A stretch of DNA of 64,000 nucleotides from VAZQ01 sp963725065. Its GTDB lineage: Bacteria > Pseudomonadota > Alphaproteobacteria > Rhizobiales > Xanthobacteraceae. Both the position numbers and the translations under genes were made by a program. Numbering within the stretch: position 1 is the stretch's first letter; each line of letters starts with the position of its first letter. Shown in pieces: positions 1 through 9,565 of the stretch. The DNA lies in the NCBI GenBank assembly GCA_963725065.1, contig CAVRXD010000016.1, forward strand, positions 1 to 64,000, given 5' to 3'. The notes beneath the pieces are model-generated. The model was not told the DNA's origin and made no database searches. It worked only from the letters and a program-made list of their open reading frames with translations.

Positions 1-18
1 GAGCAACCGCGCTCGATC

Positions 19-867
19 CTAGCCCACAACCTTGCGATAGATCGTCCAGTAGACAAAGCCAACCAAGCCGGCGCCGCCGACGATATTGCCGAGCGTTACC
101 GGGACCAGATTATGGATGATCCCCGGGATCGTGATCACCGACGCGTCGAAACCTGCAGGGACCTGGCCGGTCTCGGTCAGCAGCCAAGCCAACGGCAGAA
201 AATACATGTTGGCGATGCAGTGCTCGAAGCCGGCCGCGACGAACGCGGAGATCGGCAAGATCAGACCGACGATCTTGTCAGTGACCGAGCGACCCGCATA
301 GGCAAGCCAGACCCCCAGGCAAACGAGCACGTTGCACAAGATGCCTTTGAAGAACAGCGTCACCATGTCCGGGCTGATCTTTGCGGCCGCCGTGTTCAAT
401 ATCGACAGGCCGATGCGGCCGCCGTTGAAATCAGGATGATGTGAGAGCAGGACCAAGATGACGAGCCCAAGGCTGCCAACCAGGTTACCGCAGTAAACGA
501 TGAGCCAGTTGCGCAGCACCTCGGTCGTGGAAATCTTGCCGCTCGCCCAGGCCATCACGATCAGGTTGTTGCCGGTGAACAACTCGGCGCCTCCGATCAG
601 GACGATCGCCAGTCCGAGCGAGAACACCAGTCCGCCGACCACGCGGATGGTCGCAAAGCTCAGGTCAGGGTCGCAGGCAACGATGGTGTAGTAGAGCGCG
701 CCGAGACCTATGCTGCCGCCCGCCACCACCGCCAGCATGAAGGAAGGCAGAAACGCCATGGTCGCCTTCTTGACCCCGACTTTCTCGATTGCCTCGTGGA
801 TTTCCGCTGGGCTATAGGCATTGAAATTGAAAATGGGTGGTGGCGGCGCGGGTGCCGGGTCAGTCAT
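19..867 (-). CDS. focA: Formate/nitrite transporter family channel (FocA-like)
   Basis: A 282-residue inner-membrane protein of the FNT family, which forms pentameric channels for formate or nitrite. The family hallmark GAELFTGNN is present, and hydrophobic segments cover most of the protein, as expected for six helices. The ATG at 867 was chosen because GGAGG lies a few bases upstream and the protein then starts MTDPAPAP; an in-frame TTG further upstream would add about 54 arginine-rich residues unlike the family. It ends a same-strand series with pyruvate formate-lyase genes, which makes formate the likely substrate. Nitrite cannot be excluded from sequence alone. Confidence 0.9.
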   Translation of the reverse strand: MTDPAPAPPPPIFNFNAYSPAEIHEAIEKVGVKKATMAFLPSFMLAVVAGGSIGLGALYYTIVACDPDLSFATIRVVGGLVFSLGLAIVLIGGAELFTGNNLIVMAWASGKISTTEVLRNWLIVYCGNLVGSLGLVILVLLSHHPDFNGGRIGLSILNTAAAKISPDMVTLFFKGILCNVLVCLGVWLAYAGRSVTDKIVGLILPISAFVAAGFEHCIANMYFLPLAWLLTETGQVPAGFDASVITIPGIIHNLVPVTLGNIVGGAGLVGFVYWTIYRKVVG

Positions 868-1057
868 GTCGCGCCTCCGCTGCGATAAGCACACGGGCCC
901 CAGGGAGTCGGCCCCTGCGGCCGAGCGGTCTGATAGCCGTCTGTGATCCTGCTCAGCCTCAGAACCGCCAACGCGAGAACTACCACAACCAGACCTCGTT
1001 TCGCGCGCGCCCAAGCGAGAAGCCGGCAAGTGTTTCCCTCGTGTGCCGAGGTCATGT

Positions 1058-2660
1058 TCAACCAGCGCCGGTGGCGACCAGCAGCCCGACTATCTGCACG
1101 GCGATGACTTTCACGATTGTCATTGACGGAAAGATCATCGCGTACGCGATATCAGGCCGCTCGGTCGGCGCCATTCGCGTCGAATACACCAGAATGGCAG
1201 GATTTCCGGTCGCGCCCGATGCGACGCCGACCAGATCGTCATAGGGGATCTTCAGCAGGTAGTAGCCGACCAGCAATACGATGATCACTGTCGTCAGCAG
1301 GACGGCGGCGCCGATGAACAGCATTGTCAGCCCCGCCTCCGAGATCGTACGCACGAAAGGCTGCCCGGCATTGATGCCGACGGCGGCAAGGAACATGGCC
1401 AGGCCGAAGTTGCGCAACACGATGTTCGCGGGAAGCGGCATCACCCAGAGCAGCGGACCGGTTCGGCGCAGCTTGCCGACGATAAGGGCCACGATCAGCG
1501 GACCACCCGCGATGCCGAGCGTGACCGTCCCGACACCAGGGATGGGAATGGGTATCAGCCCGAGCAGCACGCCAAGCACCATGCCGAGCCCGAGTGAGAC
1601 GTAGCTGAACTCCGCGGTAGCTTTGACGGTGTCGCCGAAGTGCCGCCGGATGTCCTCCTTGCGGTCGGCTGGCATGAGCACGCCGACCCGATCGCCGAAC
1701 TCCAGGGCCAGATCGGGGCTCGGGACAAGATCCATGTCATAGCGGCGGACATGCAGGAGATGAACCGGAAAACCGGTCGGCAGCGGAAGGTGTGAGAGCG
1801 GCACGCCGACCACATTGGCCTTCCCCACGAAAACCCGGATGTAGTCGAGGGCAGAACGATCTTTCACGATACGGCCGGGTTCCAGCCTTCCCAAACGTGC
1901 GGCCGCTTCGGCGATTGCGTCCTCGCGTTCGGCGATGATCAGGAGACCATCTCCGGATGCCAGGAGCATATCGGTCGACGGAACAACATTCTGGCCGCCT
2001 TTGCGGACCATCGTCGTCTGCACGCCGCTTGGCATATCCTTACTGAGCTCGGCCAGCGTGCGGCCAGCGCAGTTGTCGCCCAAAGTCACCTCGCCCATGT
2101 GGAACCGTTGCGCCTTCGGCGGGAATTTCGGCTGGAATTCGGCGCGTCATGAAGTAGATGCACAGGATCGGGCCGATCACGCCGAAGGGATAGGCAATCG
2201 AATAGCCGATCGATGGTTCGCTGTTGCGCATGACGTCGAGGGCGGCCTGCAGCGTTGCGGTGCTCGTCATCGAGCCCGCGAAAATGCCCAGCGTGTGGCC
2301 GGTCTTGATCCCGAAGACATGGCCCAGCCCCAATGCGACCGCGAGCCCGGCGACGACGGCAACGAGCGCCAGCAGATTGTATTTGCGGCCTTCGGCGCCG
2401 GTCATTCCTTCAAAAAATTGCCGGCCATAGAGGATTCCAATTCCGTAGAGGAACATGATCAAGCCGGTAAGGCTGATCGGTCCGGTGATCTGGGCTTTCG
2501 GGGCGAAGGCTCCAATGGCCAAGCCTACGAACAGGACGGCGCCGACGCCGAGCGAGAAGCCTCCGATGTTGATCTGGCCGACGACGTAACCGACGCCGAT
2601 GGCGAGAAACAACGCCAGAATAGGCTGCGTACCGATGATGTCGCGCGCCATCTCAAGCAT
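1058..2660 (-). CDS. AspT/YidE-type antiporter, frameshifted
   Basis: Two overlapping frames (2660-2040 and 2098-1058) together make one protein of about 533 residues with AspT-family layout: an N-terminal membrane half (SMTSTATLQAAL near its end), a central soluble TrkA_C-like region (GEVTLGDNCAGRTLAEL onward), and a C-terminal membrane half with SGATGNPAILVYS. The frames join near 2105-2125, where one extra base breaks the reading frame. AspT itself exchanges aspartate for alanine; the substrate here is unknown, and a dicarboxylate or fermentation product would fit the neighbours. It lies between focA and pflA. The split could be a real lesion or a sequence error. Confidence 0.75.
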
Positions 2661-2697
2661 GACAATGTCTCCGGCTATGGACAGGCCTCGAGTTCAG

Positions 2698-3529
2698 TCA
2701 GCGCGCGCGGCAGCCCGCGGCTCGAAATTGTTCGATCACCCGATTCACAAGGTCAGGAGCGGCCGCCGCCGTGTTCGCATGCTTGTAATCAAGCTTCATC
2801 GCCTTCCATTTGAACGCGCCAAGTTGATGGAACGGCTGCACCTCGACCCACTCGACATTCTTCATCGGGGCGACGAACCGGGCGATCTTGTCGACGTTGG
2901 CGGGATCATCGGTGAGTCCCGGCACCAACGTGAAGCGCACCCATACCGGCTTGCCGATTGCGGCCAACCGCTCGGCGAAGCGCAGCGTCGGCGCCAGATC
3001 CCGGCCGGTCGCGGTGCGATAGGTTTCCGGATCCCCGCTTTTGATGTCCAGCAGCACGAGATCGAGGCGCGACAGATACCTGTCGTCAGCGCGGTCACCG
3101 AGAAAACCCGATGTCTCGATCGCCGTATGAAGGCCCATCTGCCTGGCCGCAGCCAATATTCGCGCTGTGAAGCCGAGCTGCACCATCGGCTCTCCGCCCG
3201 AGATGGTGAGGCCGCCGTCAAGCGATCGTAACGCCGCCGCAAACGTGCCGAGGCGGTTGATGACGTGTTCCGCAGAGACGTAAGTGCCGTCTTTAAGATG
3301 CCAGGTATCAGGATTGTGGCAGTAGGAACAGCGAAGGAGGCAACCCGACACGAACAGCACCACACGGAGGCCCGGTCCGTCGTATCGGGACGATGAACTC
3401 GTAGGAATGCACGTATCCAAAAGCGCCTTCGCCGTCGTCGCGAAAGTCGGCTGCATCGGGCGCGTCGGGCGAGAGGCCGACGAGCAGATCGTGGCGGCTG
3501 CCCGCCTCGAGGTTGCCAAGCCGTGACAT
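2698..3529 (-). CDS. pflA: Pyruvate formate-lyase activating enzyme, frameshifted
   Basis: Radical-SAM enzyme that installs the glycyl radical on PflB. The cluster motif CLLRCSYCHNPDTWH (CxxxCxxC) is intact, followed by the GGEP motif (SGGEPMVQ). The N-terminus MSRLGNLEAG...GYVHSYE is read from 3529 and the rest in the next frame. Removing one of the two A bases at 3396-3397 gives ESSSRYDGPG, which matches the spacing of ESFGTVDGPG in E. coli PflA exactly. The corrected protein is about 276 residues, slightly longer than the usual 246 because of an N-terminal extension. It follows pflB by about 16 bases, as in a two-gene operon. Confidence 0.85.
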
Positions 3530-3545
3530 GAGGCTCTCCTCTGTC

Positions 3546-5826
3546 TCAGATTTGGCCGTGGAAAGTCCGGTTGATCACATCCAGCTGTTGCTCGCGCGTC
3601 AGGCGAATGAAGTTGACGGCATAGCCCGACACGCGGATCGTGAGCTGCGGATACTTGTCGGGATTCTTCATCGCGTCTTCGAGCGTGTCCTTGTCGAGGA
3701 TGTTCAAGTTCATGTGGAAGCCGCCCTGATCGAAGTACGTGTCGAAGGCTTTGACCGCGCCATCGACCAGTTCCTCGTCTGACAGGTGCGCCTTCTGCGG
3801 CGCGACCGAAACGGTGTAGCTGATGCCGTCCAGTGCATCCCTGTAGGGCAGCTTTGCGACCGACAGGCACGACGCCAGCCAGCCATGACTGTCGCGGCCG
3901 TGCATCGGGTTGGCGCCAGGCCCGAACGGCTCGCCCTTGCGGCGGCCATCCGGCGTGTTGCCAGTGTGCTTGCCGTAGACCACGTTGGAGGTGATGGTCA
4001 GCACGCTTTGGGTGTGGGTCGCGCCTCGATAGGTTGGATGCTTGCGGATCTTCTGCATGAAGCGAGTGACGAGATCCGCGGCGATGCTGTCCACCCGATC
4101 GTCGTTGTTGCCGTATTGGGGGACAACATTCGTGCCCTCGATCGGGCCCTCGATGCGATAGTCGACGGCCAGTCCGGTTGCGTCCCGGATGACGTGGACC
4201 TTGGCGTATTTGATCGCCGCCAGGCTGTCGGCGACCACCGACAGGCCGGCAATGCCGAACGCCATGGTGCGCAGGATGTCGCGGTCGTGCAGCGCCATTT
4301 CAAGGCGTTCATAGAAGTACTTGTCGTGCATGTAATGGATGCAGTTCATGGCGTGCACATAGGTGCGCGCGAGCCACTCCATCACGCGGTCGAACTTCTC
4401 AAACACCTCGTCATAGTCGAGCACGTCGCTGGTGACGGGCGGCGTCGCCGGCGCGATCTGATCACCGGAGATCTCGTCGCGCCCGCCATTGATCGCATAC
4501 AGGAGGGCTTTTGCGAGGTTCACGCGCGCCCCGAAGAACTGCATTTGCTTGCCCAGCTTCATCGCCGACACACAGCAGGCGATGCCGTAGTCGTCGCCCC
4601 AGTGAGGCCGCATGAGGTCGTCGTTCTCGTATTGCAGCGAGGAGGTTTCGCGGCTGATATTGATGCAGTAGCGCTTGAAGTTGTCAGGCAGGTATTTCGA
4701 CCACAGCACCGTGATATTCGGCTCCGGCGCCGGACCGAGATTGGTCAGCGTGTGCAGCATGCGATAGCTGCTCTTGGTCACGAGCGGCCGGCCATTCAGG
4801 TCGATGCCGCCGACGCATTCGGTCGCCCAGTAGGGATCGCCGCTGAACAGCGCATCGTATTCGGGCGTGCGAAGGAAGCGCACGATGCGGAGCTTCTGGA
4901 CCAACTGGTCCCACAGCTCCTGTGCGCCGGCTTCATCCAATGTGCCTTCATTGAGGTCGCGCTCGATGAAAATGTCCAGGAAGCTCGAGATGCGGCCGAT
5001 CGACATCGCCGCGCCGTTCGCTTCCTTGATCGCGCCCAGATAAGCGAGATACGTCCATTGCACCGCCTCTTGCGCGTCTGTCGCCGGGTGCGTGATATCG
5101 CACCCGTATAGTTTCGCCATGGCGGCGAGGTCTTCGAGCGCGCGCATCTGGTCCGCGAGCTCCTCGCGCATCCGGATGATCTCGTCGGTCGGCCACATGT
5201 CGTCAATCTGCGCGCGTTCCTGCCGCTTGGCGCTCATCAGGCGCTCGACGCCATAGAGCGCGACGCGGCGGTAATCGCCGATAATCCGGCCGCGGCCATA
5301 GGAATCCGGAAGGCCGGTGATGATGCCGGACCTGCGACACCGCATGATTTCGGGCGTGTAGGCGTCGAATACGCCGTCGTTGTGGGATTTCCGGTATCTT
5401 CGTAAACGCCTGATGCACCTGCGGATCGGCTTCGATGCCCGCCGCCTTGAGGCCGGCCTCGACCATCCGCAAGCCGCCGAACGGAAAAATCGCCCGCTTG
5501 AACGGTTCGTCGGTTTGCAATCCGACGACCACCTCGTTGTCGCGGTCGATATATCCCGCCTTGTGCGCCAGCATCGTCGACGGCGTTTTTGCATCAACGG
5601 CAAGCACGCCTCTCTTCCTCTCGTCCTGGAAGAAGGGCTGGAGCTTGGCCCAGACTGCCTTGGTGCGCTTCGACGGCCCCGCCAGGAATTTCTGATCGCC
5701 GGTGTAGGGCGTGACGTTGCAAACTATGAAGTCGCGGACATCGACGGCGTTGCACCAATTCCCCGGCTTGAAGTCTCGCCAGCAGCCTTTGTCCTTCGTG
5801 CTGTTCGCAAGTGCGGCGGCTTCCAT
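3546..5826 (-). CDS. pflB: Pyruvate formate-lyase, frameshifted
   Basis: Glycyl-radical enzyme converting pyruvate plus CoA to acetyl-CoA and formate. The paired active-site cysteines (IACCVSAMK) and the C-terminal glycyl radical site (RVSGYAVNF) are both present. The N-terminal 140-odd residues are read from ATG 5826 (MEAAALANS) and the remainder in a second frame. The switch lies at about 5397, where one extra base disrupts a stretch that should read AFTKYRKSHNDGVFDAYTPE. The corrected length of 759 residues matches E. coli PflB (760). Oxygen-sensitive PFL is uncommon in this kind of organism and implies fermentative growth or survival. If the extra base is real, the enzyme is inactive. Confidence 0.88.
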
Positions 5827-5889
5827 GGCATCTCTCCCTCGGCTCGTTTCATTTGTTGGTTGTGCGTTGGTACGTCGGCTTCAACGTCA

Positions 5890-6003
5890 TCAAGCCATTC
5901 TTGCGCCTGTTGCCTTCCCTTCGGTTCGCCCTCGCGGCAACGCCGCGGCATGCTGCGTGACCATCAGCTCCTCGTCGGTCGCCACCACCAGCAGTGCGAC
6001 TCG
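5890..6003 (-). pseudogene. Remnant of a second acetate kinase gene (C-terminus only)
   Basis: Reading the minus strand here gives RVALLVVATDEELMVTQH then AAALPRG and a stop at 5890. This parallels the C-terminus of the intact AckA at 7304-8521 (RIPLLVEPTDEELMIAKH, TLAL). The DNA also aligns: the stretch around CATCAGCTCCTCGTCGGTCG at about 5963-5982 matches CATCAGTTCCTCGTCGGTCG at about 7379-7398. Nothing of the upstream kinase remains, since the DUF4344 gene ends at 6024. It is most simply a relic of a duplicated or displaced ackA. Confidence 0.6.
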
Positions 6004-6023
6004 TGAGTGGCGCCAACCTGGTA

Positions 6024-6896
6024 TCAGTCCGCGCTCCGCCATGCCTCCGGCTTGGTCGTGATCGGAGGGAGCCAGCGCTTGTGCAGTTTGCGCGCGAGCT
6101 TTCTATCGATATGGGGCCTTATCAAGGTTTCGAATGCATGCGAGAGCTGAAGATATTCGCGCTCGCAGCCCACCGCGCGGTCCTCGGGCAGGAATCCTTC
6201 CTTGATAACATCGGCAAACAGTTTCGGGTCGCTGCCGTAGGCCGTGCACAACAGGTTGAAGAAGCGTTGCGCGGGCGTGCCGTGCTCGTCCGCAAAGTTT
6301 TGCTGGTTCACCGTTAGCGTCGGAGACGCCAAGTCGCCCTTGTATTGATACGCGCTGCCCAGGATCAGTCGGCGAGCTTCTTCCTTGTCGAACCTCAGCA
6401 TGAGGTAGGTCGAAAACTGGTCGGCGGCATCTTCGTTGCGGCCGAACAGCGGAACTTTCAGGCTGCGGAACGTGGCATGACCGGCCTCGTGCAGGAATAC
6501 GTCCAGCAACGGGCCGATCATCGCATCAATGGGAGCAACTCCCGAGGGCGTCGTGCGCTCGGGTACATTCTTCCAGATGTCGTTGACGTACTCGTAACAG
6601 ACCGTGACGTTTTCCTCATTGGACCACGCATTGGAAATGCCGTCACAGTCCATCGTCTGCAGCAGCAGGCGGTGCGGCAGCCGCAGCGGGCGCAACAGCT
6701 CGCGGATCTTCTCCAGCACCCGGTGCTCCTTGAGCAGCTTGTATACCGGCTGATTGGCCGCGGACTTCGGTTCCACGTAAGCGATGTCGATCCTGTCGGG
6801 TCGGAGCTTGGCCGAAACGCCTGCCGTGCGCGCTTCGACCTGAGCGACAGCCAAGGCTAACGCCGCCGCCAATGCAGTCGTCACGATCCGTTTCAT
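6024..6896 (-). CDS. DUF4344-type putative secreted metallopeptidase
   Basis: A 290-residue protein starting MKRIVTTALAAALALAVAQ, a clear signal peptide, so periplasmic or exported. A zinc-protease HExxH motif (HEAGH) lies at residues 136-140, followed by NEDAADQ at 154-160, which may supply the third ligand and resembles DUF4344 proteins. Several cysteines (C84, C100 and later ones) may form disulfides. Its substrate is unknown. It sits between the ackA remnant and intact ackA, so it seems inserted into the fermentation cluster rather than part of the pathway. An upstream GTG or ATG could lengthen it, but the ATG at 6896 places the signal peptide at the start. Confidence 0.75.
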   Translation of the reverse strand: MKRIVTTALAAALALAVAQVEARTAGVSAKLRPDRIDIAYVEPKSAANQPVYKLLKEHRVLEKIRELLRPLRLPHRLLLQTMDCDGISNAWSNEENVTVCYEYVNDIWKNVPERTTPSGVAPIDAMIGPLLDVFLHEAGHATFRSLKVPLFGRNEDAADQFSTYLMLRFDKEEARRLILGSAYQYKGDLASPTLTVNQQNFADEHGTPAQRFFNLLCTAYGSDPKLFADVIKEGFLPEDRAVGCEREYLQLSHAFETLIRPHIDRKLARKLHKRWLPPITTKPEAWRSAD

Positions 6897-6968
6897 GGCA
6901 CCGACGTGGCCGGTTGCTTCATCAGGCAACGCAGCGCGATTGCGCGCTTCGGCTCTCTCCGAGCCTGT

Positions 6969-7211
6969 TCAGAACTTGTTGGACTTCTTGAGATCGAACC
7001 CCAATTGCTTCATGCAGGCGCCGCCGTGGAGATACCTGCCCGTAGTCTCGGTGGCCGTCGGATAGGTGCGGTCGACTTGCTGTTTGCACTGCCGATAAGC
7101 CTGCTCGTAGGTCAGTTTCTTCTGGGCGAAAGCATCGGGTGCGCCGAAGATGACAAGCACTCCAGCGAACGACAGCGCAGCCATTTTGCAGGTTTTTCGC
7201 ACTCCGAGCAT
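6969..7211 (-). CDS. Small secreted protein of unknown function
   Basis: An 80-residue protein starting MLGVRKTCKMAALSFAGVLV with a signal peptide ending near DAFAQ. The mature part KKLTYEQAYRQCKQQVDR... has two cysteines and many charged residues. The ATG at 7211 was preferred over one 12 bases upstream because GGAGG falls inside that upstream extension at ideal spacing. It precedes the DUF4344 gene on the same strand by about 70 bases and may be co-transcribed. I do not recognise a family. Confidence 0.6.
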   Translation of the reverse strand: MLGVRKTCKMAALSFAGVLVIFGAPDAFAQKKLTYEQAYRQCKQQVDRTYPTATETTGRYLHGGACMKQLGFDLKKSNKF

Positions 7212-7303
7212 GATGTCCTCCATGGTTTCATTGTTTGAGTTCTGATTTTCTTAGCCAACCTCCCCACCTCGACGCATGGTTGGTGGTGCGTCGCAATTGC
7301 GTA

Positions 7304-8521
7304 TCATACTGCCAGTCTTTGGCCTATTGCCGCTCCTCCGCTCCGCTCGGACTGCAACGCAAGGGTATGCTTCGCGATCATCAGTTCCTCGTCGGTCGGC
7401 TCGACCAGGAGCGGGATCCGGCTCTCCGGCTTCGAGATGACCCGCTTGCCCGCCGCATTGTCCGCCGGATCCAGGACGGCGCCGAGCCAGGCAAGTTTTT
7501 CCGCGATGCGAGCGCGGATCGTTGGCGAGTTCTCGCCAATGCCGGCCGTGAACACGAACGCATCGAGCCCACCCAAGGCGGCCGCCAGCATCCCGGCATT
7601 CAAGCCTATGCGGTAGACGAAATGGTCGACGGCCAGCATCGCGCGGGGATCGGGATTCGATTGCAGCTCCCGCATGTCGTTGCTGATACCGGACAGGCCT
7701 TGGAGGCCGCTTTCGCGATAGAGCAGGTCCTGGACGGCCGCGGGCTCCATGCCTTTTTCGGTGAGCAGGTAGAGCAGCACGCCGGGATCGATCTGGCCCG
7801 GCCGCGTGCCCATGGGAATCCCGTCAAGGGCGGTGAAACCCATCGTGCTTTCGACGCTGCGGCCGTTGGCCAGAGCGCACATGGAGGCGCCGCTGCCGAG
7901 ATGAGCGACGATGACTCGGCCCGCCGCCACAGTTGGGGCGACCTCGCGCAAGCGCCCGGCGATGTATTCGTACGACAGACCGTGGAAACCGTATCGCCGG
8001 ACACCCTCGGCGTAGAAGCGCTCCGGAATGGCAAAGTGGTCCGCAACCGCACTGTGGCCGTGATGAAAGGCGGTATCGAAGCAGGCAACCTGAAGCAATT
8101 CAGGTCGACCCATCAACAGCGCCCGGATCGGTGCGAGGTTGTTCGGCTGATGCAGGGGTGCGAGGGAAACGTATTGCTCGAGACTCGCGACCACGCCCTG
8201 GTCGATGACCACCGGCCGGTCATATTTCGGCCCGCCATGGACGACCCTGTGGCCAACCGCGATGAGGTTGAAGCTCTGGGTCTCCCTGAGCCAAGCCGCC
8301 ACCACGGCAATCGCCGCGGGAACGTCGGGGACCTCGTTCGACGCATAGATCCGATCGATCAGCGATGACCCGTCGTGCGCCTTGGCAAGCAACCGCGGCC
8401 GCGTGCCGATCCCGTCGATCTGGCCCTTGACCAGGCGGCTCAGCGCGCCGCCGCCCTCAATGCCGAATATCTGGAACTTGACGCTGGACGAGCCTGCATT
8501 GACGACGAGGATCGTATCCAT
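7304..8521 (-). CDS. ackA: Acetate kinase
   Basis: A 405-residue enzyme making ATP and acetate from acetyl phosphate. The N-terminal motif VVNAGSSSVKF, the ASKHA-fold signatures GHRVVHGG and GFHGLSYEYIA, GIGENS and the C-terminal TDEELMIA are all present, and the length is normal. The ATG at 8521 begins MDTILVVNAG and lies 5 bases from the end of the upstream pta-like gene, so the pair is probably co-transcribed and translationally coupled. It supplies the ATP-yielding step downstream of pyruvate formate-lyase. Confidence 0.95.
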   Translation of the reverse strand: MDTILVVNAGSSSVKFQIFGIEGGGALSRLVKGQIDGIGTRPRLLAKAHDGSSLIDRIYASNEVPDVPAAIAVVAAWLRETQSFNLIAVGHRVVHGGPKYDRPVVIDQGVVASLEQYVSLAPLHQPNNLAPIRALLMGRPELLQVACFDTAFHHGHSAVADHFAIPERFYAEGVRRYGFHGLSYEYIAGRLREVAPTVAAGRVIVAHLGSGASMCALANGRSVESTMGFTALDGIPMGTRPGQIDPGVLLYLLTEKGMEPAAVQDLLYRESGLQGLSGISNDMRELQSNPDPRAMLAVDHFVYRIGLNAGMLAAALGGLDAFVFTAGIGENSPTIRARIAEKLAWLGAVLDPADNAAGKRVISKPESRIPLLVEPTDEELMIAKHTLALQSERSGGAAIGQRLAV

Positions 8522-8526
8522 GGCAT

Positions 8527-9516
8527 TCAGGCCGTTGGCAACGCCGCAATACGCCGGCGTGCGTCGGCATAGAGGACGGCGGCGGCGCAAGAGGCCAGGC
8601 GTGCGCGCACGGAATCGGCGCGCGAGGTCAGAACGATCGGCACGCGCGCGCCGAGAACGATGCCTGCCGCATCCGCCTTGGCCAGGAATATCAGGTTCTT
8701 GGCCAACATATTGCCGGCCTCCAGGTCGGGGACGACCAGGATCTGTGCGCGACCGGCAACCTCGGACTTGATGCCCTTGATGGCTGCTGCCTCCGGACTG
8801 ATGGCGTTGTCGAACGCGAGCGGGCCATCGAGGATACCGCCTGTTATTTGTCCACGCTCGGCCATCTTGCAAAGAGCGGCCGCCTCGATGGTGGATGGTA
8901 TCTTCGAGGTCACGGTCTCCACGGCGGAAAGGATTGCGACACGCGGAGTGCCGAGACCGACCTGCGTGAAAAGATCGATCACGTTCTGGATGATGTCACG
9001 CTTGGTGTCGAGGTCGGGGAAGATGTTGATCGCAGCATCGGTGATGAACAGCGTCTCGGCATAGGTGGGCACATCTATGATGAATGTATGGCTGATCCGA
9101 CGCGCCGTGCGCAGACCGGTCTTGCTCGAGGTCACCTCCCGCATGAGCTCGTCGGTGTGCAGGCTGCCCTTCATCAGCAGCTCGCCCTTGGATTCGTGAA
9201 TCAGTGCCACCGCCTTTGCCGCGGCCGCCTCGCTGTGCGGGGCGTCGACGATCTCGAAGCGATCGATATCGATCCCATGCTCGCGGGCCACGGCGGAAAT
9301 TTTCCTGGCCGGACCGACCAGGATCGGAACGATGATGCCCGCTTCGGCCGCCTCGACGAGCCCGCGCAGGGACGTCTCGTCGCAGGGATGAGCGACGACG
9401 GTTGTCGCCGGAGGGACTTTTTTCGCATTGGCGATCAGCCGCTCATACTTCGAGGTGGGCGGGCTGCCGAACGGGCTCGTTGCTGCGATCGAGCCAATCG
9501 CGCTGTCCGTGAGCAT
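8527..9516 (-). CDS. pta: Phosphate acetyltransferase (phosphate acyltransferase family)
   Basis: A 329-residue phosphotransacetylase-type enzyme that would convert acetyl-CoA and phosphate to acetyl phosphate. It carries the family stretches KYERLIANAKKVPP, ADAAGIVLGARVPIVLTSR and SKTGLRTARRISH. It is the short form without the N-terminal DRTGG part of long Pta enzymes, so phosphate butyryltransferase activity is possible. Direct coupling to ackA favours acetyl-CoA as substrate. ATG 9516 gives MLTDSAIGSI; the preceding Shine-Dalgarno is weak. Confidence 0.88.
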   Translation of the reverse strand: MLTDSAIGSIAATSPFGSPPTSKYERLIANAKKVPPATTVVAHPCDETSLRGLVEAAEAGIIVPILVGPARKISAVAREHGIDIDRFEIVDAPHSEAAAAKAVALIHESKGELLMKGSLHTDELMREVTSSKTGLRTARRISHTFIIDVPTYAETLFITDAAINIFPDLDTKRDIIQNVIDLFTQVGLGTPRVAILSAVETVTSKIPSTIEAAALCKMAERGQITGGILDGPLAFDNAISPEAAAIKGIKSEVAGRAQILVVPDLEAGNMLAKNLIFLAKADAAGIVLGARVPIVLTSRADSVRARLASCAAAVLYADARRRIAALPTA

Positions 9517-9565
9517 CTGAGGTCACCCGTTACCGTCCTCTGTCCGCGCCAATATGAGCGCGGCC

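Noticed and set aside
864..1061. A 65-residue minus-strand frame with a hydrophobic stretch (GLVVVVLALAVLRLS) between the AspT-like gene and focA
   Set aside because: It has no clear ribosome site, overlaps the focA start and lacks other protein-like features; kept out as unsupported.
5880..5896. TTGATGACGTTGAA (minus strand) upstream of pflB region as an FNR box
   Set aside because: Only the first half-site fits; the second (TTGAA) departs from ATCAA, and it lies downstream of the ackA relic rather than close to the pflB start.
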